From the NCBI GenBank assembly GCA_900312665.1, contig ONZQ02000012.1, positions 787,062 to 851,061 of the forward strand: DNA of 64,000 bases. The letters are read 5' to 3'. Each line of letters opens with the position of its first letter. Position 1 is the first letter of the stretch. A program made the translations under genes and the position numbers. Positions 58,576 to 64,000 of the stretch are shown piece by piece. The stretch is from Cephalotrichum gorgonifer. Taxonomy: Eukaryota; Ascomycota; Sordariomycetes; Microascales; Microascaceae. The notes beneath the pieces are model-generated. The model was not told the DNA's origin. It did not search any database and saw only the letters and a program-made list of their open reading frames with translations.

Positions 58576-61115
58576 CTAGAACCTGAGGTCCCACCCGATC
58601 TTGGGCCCAATCTTGGGCAGCTCATCCGCGACGCTCTGCACGTCCTTGTCGCCCCTCCCGCTGAGGCAGATCACCACGTCGGTGTCCTTCGGCATCGTCT
58701 TGGCAAGCTCCAGCGCGCCCCAGATGCCGTGCGCGGTCTCAAGCGCGGGGATGATGCCCTCCAGCTGGCTGATGAGCCTGAAGCCCTCGAAGGCCTCGGC
58801 GTCGGTCGCGGCGATGAAGGTCGCGCGGCCGCTATCCTTCCAGGAGGACAGCTCGGGCCCGACACCAGGGTAGTCCAGGCCCGCGGACACCGAGTGCGTC
58901 TCCTCAATCTGGCCGTGCGCGTCCTGGAGCACGTACGTCTTCACGCCGTGGAGCACGCCGTGCGTACCCGCCGTCAGCGTCGCGCTGTGCCGCTCCGTGT
59001 CTACACCGTCGCCACCCGCCTCAACGCCCACGAGCTTGACGCTGGGGTCCTCGGAGAAGGGGTAGAACATGCCCACGGCGTTAGACCCGCCGCCGACGCA
59101 CGCCACTACCGCGTCGGGCAGCTTCCCCCTCTTCTCGAGCATCTGCTCCTTAGTCTCGTTGCCGATCACGGACTGGAACGTCCGGACGATGGTCGGGAAG
59201 GGGTGGGGGCCGATGGCGGACCCGATGATGTAGTGGGTCGTCTCGAGGTGCACGACCCAGTACCTGAGCGCCTCATTCACGGCGTCGCGGAGCGTGCGCG
59301 AACCGGCCTCGACGGGGACAACCTCCGCGCCGAGGAGCCGCATCCGGAACACGTTGAGCGCCTGGCGGCGCACGTCCTCAGCGCCCATGAACACCGTGCA
59401 GGGCATGCCGAACTTGGCGCAGACGGTGGCGGTCGCGACACCGTGCTGGCCCGCGCCCGTCTCGGCGATGATGCGCGTCTTCCCCAGGCGCCGCGCCAGG
59501 AGGATCTGGCCCAGCGCGTTGTTGATCTTGTGCGAGCCCGTGTGGTTCAGGTCCTCACGCTTCAGCCAGACGTTGGCACCGCCGGCGTGCTCCGTCAGGC
59601 GCTCAGCGAGGTGGAGGTGGCCGGGGCGACCCATGTAGTCGTAGTAGCTGCGGTACTCCTCCCAGAACGAGGGGTCATCCTTGATCTTGGCGAAGCCCTC
59701 GGTGAGCTCCGAGAGGCAGTCCATCAGGCTCTCGGGGACGTACTGGCCGCCGAAGGCGCCGAAGCGCTCGGGCATGCCTCCGTGCATCGCCGCGAGCTGG
59801 GCCACGAGGTCGCGGTCCTCCTCGGGGGAGATGGAGTGCTCGGCCATCGGGGTGGGGCCCCTCTCGATCACGGCGGCTTCTGCGGCGCCCTCGAGCTCGA
59901 GGGGGGAGACGCGGCCGCAGAGGTAGGCGCAGTACTTGCGCACGTCGTCCACGTAGCTCTCGGGGCCGGACTTCTGGAGGGTCGTGATGATCTGGCTGCC
60001 AACGACGACACCGGAGGCGATCCCGGCCACGCTGACGAAGTGCTCGCGCGTGCTGACGCCGAAGCCGACGGCCGCGGGCTTGCCGCCACTGTACTTGTCG
60101 ACGCGGGCGAGAAGCTCGGGGAGGGACTGGCTAAGGCCGCCGGCGGCACCAGTGACGCCCATGCGAGAGACGACGTAGATGAAAGAGTCGGCGAGCTGGC
60201 ACAGGATCTTCATGCGGGCGTCAGAGGTCGCGGGGGCGATGAGGGGGACGTACGAGAGTCTGGTTGTTGTTAGCAGGGTGTTGTTGAGTCAAGGACGGTG
60301 TTTAATGAACAGGGAAAAGGGCAGGGGAGGGCTTAGGAACTTACCCTCCGCTTGAGCACAGCTTCCGGAACGAGATGGCCTCCTCAGGCGGTAGATCCAC
60401 AACAATGAAGCCGTTGACCCCCGACTCGTGACAGTCCTTCAGCAGGCGCTCCTCACCGTAGCTGAGGAGGGGGTTATAGTATCCCATGAGCAGCACAGGG
60501 ACCTTGAGGCCCCTGTCCCTCGCGTCCTTGATCATCTTGAGGGTCGACTGCAATGTGACGCCATTCTCGAGCGCGATCTATCCCAATTCGTCAGCACCGG
60601 CTCGTAGAGGACGAGGAAAGGGGGCGAGGGGCGGTAGCCGGGTAATGTACGGTGTTGGAGGTCTGGATGGTCGGTCCGTCGGCGATCGGGTCCGTGAAAG
60701 GAGCGCCAACCTCGATTACATCTGCAAGTACCAAATGTTAGCATCTATATCCGTACAATTTGCTGAGGAGATTGACCGAGGGATCGAGGATATCATAGGA
60801 CTTTCGTACCAGCGCCACCCTTCTCGAGGGCCAGGAGGATGTCGGGTGTGTGCTCCGGCTTCGGGTATCCCGCCGTGACGTACGTCACAAGGGCAGCCTA
60901 TCCCATCTTGGTCAGCCATACTGCGCTATTGTCGTATTTAAGCTTAAAGCCCAGTTCATTCATAGTTCGTGAAGACCTCCGAAGTGCTGCCCGGAGGCGG
61001 CGCATGGGGAGGAAGGCGGCTGTTGTCCGTTCGCAAAAAAGTATGGTGGGGGCGGGGTTGATTTTACCCTCTTCTGGGCCTTGCACCGCTCAAACGCCTG
61101 CCGGATGCCTTCCAT
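58576..61115 (-). CDS. TRP5: bifunctional tryptophan synthase (alpha-beta fusion)
   Basis: Exons 61115-61068, 60897-60810, 60721-60651, 60577-60345 and 60259-58576 (707 aa, frame closed), matching the ~700-aa fungal enzyme (yeast TRP5, Neurospora trp-3). The alpha domain (residues 1 to about 250) cleaves indole-3-glycerol phosphate. E49 and D60 in DVIEVGAPFTDPIADG sit at the same numbers as the bacterial catalytic residues. The linker leads to the beta domain, which joins indole and serine with PLP. It shows GGQYVPE, the PLP-Lys motif HTGSHKINNALGQ (Lys near 390), GAGQHGVATA and the phosphate-binding GGGSNAVG. Intron donors are GTAAAA, GTACGA, GTACAT and GTAAGT. All introns lie in the alpha half, and the beta domain is in one exon. 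Confidence 0.97.
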
Positions 61116-62092
61116 TGTAATGAATTTTCTAGACGAGGATCAGATGGGGAGAAGGGTCGTATGTGTGGATGTCGGAGAGGAGAGGTCAATTGGGAAAAAT
61201 GGGAGGATCGCGGGCTTGGTTTATAGTTGAATCGTCGTGGATTCTATGACTCTTTTCCTAGTTGCTGATTTATCTTTCTGTCCTGTAGATTTGTCTAAAA
61301 ATCCGCACTTCCGGGGACCGGACAGCAGCCACCACCCCACATCACAGTTTCCAATGGATGTGCCGTGCCCCCACTAATAACGATCGATGAGTCGCCGCCT
61401 GGTTACACCAGGACTTGCCACTAACAGTTAGGTTGGGGCTGCCGCTCCAGACAACGGGCGCTGATTAGCATTGGTCTCTACTATGACTCTCTCCCTGGCT
61501 GGGGTAGGACGAAATAAACGATGTAATTTACACCTTGATAACCATGACAGAGACAGACTCGCCAGGGCTGTGATATCATTGATGATGATGACTCATCCAC
61601 CCCACATATACCCCCAACCCAATATATGAGTGTGGTACGAAACGACCGATGCGTCGTCACCCAATGCAAGGGGCAGTACTCAAGAGCTTAACTATAACAC
61701 CATGACCATACGATTACATAAGGACTCGCGCTACCAATAGCGCCATATACGACCGTTTAAGGTTCGTCGGAGTATTTATTTAGCTCTTTATTTATTTTTT
61801 GGGGAGCGAGGGCCGGGACGAAAGTGGAGGATAAAGGATAGAGGACGGTCCGGAGGTCCGGGCGTTTCTGTGTGAGGACGGAGGAGTCATGGTGAAGGAA
61901 CGGCATTGGCAGGAGGTCTGGGCGTCTTTGTGTGAGGACGGAGGAGTCATGATGAAGGGACGGCATTGGCAGGCTCGGGGAGAGGGATAACAGGGGTATG
62001 TGTGCATCCACTATTCAGGAACAATGAGCAACTTCCCAGCCCGTCCCCCTCCATGGCCCATCCATTTACACCATGGCTGCCTAAGTCACGTA
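61116..62092. other. spacer with 60-bp tandem duplication
   Basis: About 980 bp including the TRP5 promoter and the 3' side of the 564-aa gene. It contains a two-copy 60-bp direct repeat (61852-61971). No gene seen. Confidence 0.5.
61852..61971. repeat. two-copy tandem repeat, 60-bp period
   Basis: Units 61852-61911 and 61912-61971 are aligned without gaps and differ at about five positions. Each contains TGTGAGGACGGAGGAGTCAT and CGGCATTGGCA. The period is a multiple of three, so both strands read through as a 20-residue repeat, but no gene is supported here. Confidence 0.9.
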
Positions 62093-63957
62093 TCAGATAA
62101 CCGCCACCTTTGTCTCTGAGTGTGAGAACCAGAACCCCAGCTCCCCACGCATCGGAAGACAAGTCCAGTCATCATCGCCTTCTCCGCCTCGACTGTGTTC
62201 GCACTTATCCTCATCCGTGATCCGGACGACTGTAGCCTGAAGCTTGCAGGTTACCCCCACTGGAGAATAAAGTCTGCGCAGGAGGCAAATCTGCGAAGGC
62301 TTTGTGTAAGTTTCAACGGGGTCGATGCTTATTCGGCACTGGCCAAGCGACCGTTGAGCACCGTTTTCGTATTCGAGTAATATCCCCTTGCATAATTCCT
62401 CATGGTCTCTATGGAGGTACACCCTAATGCGGTGGACGCTGTTGAGCGTGGCCGAGGAGAAACATGCACCCCGGAACGGACGCTCGCCAATGGAATGACA
62501 GTAGACCGGACCTATTGGTATCCCGTGTGTGTTTTCACCGTATGCTCCGAATACAGAGATGGGTTGTAGTTCGGGTATGTCGTGGATAAGGCTCAATGGC
62601 GACGCCCTAGTTCGGAACCTAGGTTTTCGCGAGGCGTGGCCGACGATTACATCGCCGGCAAGCCTCAAGCGGAACTATCAAGGGTTAGGGCCCAAAACGG
62701 CTCTACTTTCTGGAATAGATCAATACCTACAAGTAAACAGCTCCCCCCTTCAGGTTGGGGCCATCCAACTCCAAATCCTATAATCGAGTCATTTGCTGAA
62801 ACTGGGACATATACCCAGGCCACAGACCGTTGGCGTCGACGGCTGAGTTGGAAACATGATGCCTCGACGCATGAGGCAAGACGAGGATGGGCATGGACGG
62901 CATATATACCGCCCTCATTGACAAAGAACGTGATCCCAGATATCTTGGATAACTCGATTGTGCGGAAACGCATTGACGGGGCGATATCAGCAGGCCAAGG
63001 GAGGCATACTTCCAGGTTAGGAGGCGAAGGCGTGTCCCATATGCGGAGCTCGTCGCTTGCTGTAGGCATGTCTAGACGCGCATATCGAAACTTGGGGGAC
63101 GTGAGAAAAATGCTTGCTCCCAGCTTTGTTACTAGCCAGCTAGACGTACCTTGAAGTGCACGGTGATATCTCCGGCTTTTTCGGCCTCAAGCACGACGAA
63201 TGCGAGGTGGTCAGTTCGCCGTTGTTGGTATTGCAAGCTCTTGTCCAGCCTCTCGATCCGTCTGATGCCGTACGAGTCGATTGTTAACCGTAGGGCGTGG
63301 AGCTGATCTGGGGTATCTGCGACTTCCGGACGACCTCCACGCTCCCATGCCCTAACTTTCAGTAAAGGAGCTGAGAGCTCGTCTGATGGAGTGGCGAGAA
63401 GGAGGCGAGAGATATTGAGAGCCGCACTATATCGCCAAAAGTGGCTAGTGGATGAGTACCCGTGGACCATACGCAGTATCTCTGGCGGGAGATCCCCGAT
63501 TCTCTTTATGCCAAGGCCAGATGCCAGCGGGATATCCGGAGGAATATCCCGTACCTCAAGGGAGAGGCTGGGAGCATGCTGCCAGGGAGTCACCCAGTGA
63601 GCAGCTGTCCACAGGCGGTCTTCTTCTAGTCGTTCTGCTACTCGGAGACACTCTAAGTGCACAGTTGACGATTCGGTCGAGAACATACACATTCGGCAGC
63701 CCGGTCGCCGACAAAGGAGCATGTCATTTACACGCTCGATACTCATGCCGTAGTCGGGGAACCTAAATGTTTCTGTGCATTGCAGAGAGGTAGCTGGGTC
63801 GAATACTAATCACCGTCAAAATTGTGGATTTTCCCAGGCATGTTAGGGGGGAAAACGTACGCGCAACACATATCTCGTCGACGTCGATTGAACTGCCACA
63901 TAGGCCACAGTGCGGCCGGGGTCTGATATGACCACCAGGCTCAAGGGGAGTTCCCAT
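62093..63957 (-). CDS. uncharacterised fungal protein with CxxC N-terminus, 564 aa
   Basis: Exons 63957-63861, 63805-63150, 63090-62731 and 62674-62093. Introns are 55, 59 and 56 nt, all with GT-AG ends and, where needed, CTAAC-type branches; together 565 codons in one frame. The N-terminus has CGLCGSSIDVDEIC and, after the first intron, LLCRRPGCRMC, possible zinc-binding cysteine pairs. An F-box-like helix follows (IKRIGDLPPEILRMVHGYSS, about residues 130-150). The rest looks beta-rich (EKAGDITVHFK, VYCHSIGERPFRGACFSS), ending in a GELGFWFSHSE segment. I do not recognise a named domain. A start upstream of 63957 cannot be excluded because the window ends 43 bp further on. The acceptors of exons 3 and 4 were chosen by frame and are the least certain. 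Confidence 0.7.
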
Positions 63958-63969
63958 CCAGACATCTAG

Positions 63970-64000
63970 CCCCCGGCGCGCCGGGGGGGGGGGGGGGGTT
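63970..64000. other. window-edge GGCGCGCC plus long G run
   Basis: The window ends in CCCCGGCGCGCC followed by about 17 consecutive G. Such a homopolymer at the very edge suggests a contig end or an unresolved low-complexity stretch rather than ordinary sequence. Confidence 0.6.

Noticed and set aside
58729..60273. 514-codon plus-strand frame antisense to tryptophan synthase
   Set aside because: A shadow of the highly GC-biased TRP5 exon; no independent motifs.

Overview
This window looks like nuclear DNA of a filamentous ascomycete (Pezizomycotina). Genes are broken by short introns of about 50-400 nt with GT(A/G)NGT donors, CTAAC-type branch points and YAG acceptors. Coding exons are strongly GC-rich in third positions, while spacers have CT-rich promoters/leaders and microsatellites. 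A fused alpha-beta tryptophan synthase, a SAL1-type carrier, HAS1 and a YOS9/OS-9 lectin all fit a fungus. The style of the orthologs suggests Sordariomycetes (inference, not proven). There are no operons, no tRNA or rRNA genes that I could see, no CRISPR array and no intact transposon. I support 19 protein genes, about 27 kb of coding sequence in 64 kb. Exon coordinates were derived by reading splice sites and checking frame continuity.

Layout. 0-18 kb: YOS9-like ER lectin (-), a long spacer, a C2H2-like zinc-finger protein (+), a three-KH-domain RNA-binding protein (+) and 6-phosphofructo-2-kinase/fructose-2,6-bisphosphatase (+). 18-26 kb: DEAD-box helicase HAS1 (-), cyclin C/SSN8 (-), and, divergent from it, the EF-hand mitochondrial ATP-Mg/Pi carrier SAL1 (+). 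25.5-31.6 kb is a 6-kb gene-poor stretch. 31.6-39 kb: a conserved-looking 192-aa Ser-rich protein (+), a 107-aa probable mitochondrial protein (+) and a membrane-anchored DUF4097-like beta-repeat protein (+). 39-47 kb: a TilS-like tRNA(Ile)-lysidine synthase (-) divergent from the mitochondrial SAM carrier PET8 (+), then a WDR48/UAF1-like WD40 protein (-). 47-54 kb is gene-poor and holds only a 274-aa single-exon gene of unknown function. 54-64 kb: mitochondrial aspartate aminotransferase (+), an uncharacterised 328-aa protein (-), mitochondrial ribosomal protein bL28m (+), tryptophan synthase (-) and an uncharacterised 564-aa CxxC protein (-) at the window edge.

Several genes serve mitochondria: SAL1, PET8, TilS-like, AAT1, bL28m and the 107-aa protein. 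Their proximity need not mean co-regulation, although TilS-like/PET8 share a 365-bp divergent promoter. The rest are core functions: ERAD, ribosome biogenesis, Mediator kinase module, glycolytic control and tryptophan synthesis.

Most notable: (i) the aspartate aminotransferase gene needs a 3-nt microexon and a 10-nt microexon to restore its conserved N-terminal motif; (ii) two conserved genes (KH protein, AAT1) each carry a one-base frame error in a homopolymer, more likely sequence errors than biology; (iii) a frame-preserving 63-nt intron in the 192-aa gene; (iv) short tandem repeats (43-bp and 60-bp periods) and a scattered palindromic TACGGAGTA-type motif in spacers; (v) several uncharacterised proteins. 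I did not find a clear new defence or biosynthetic system.
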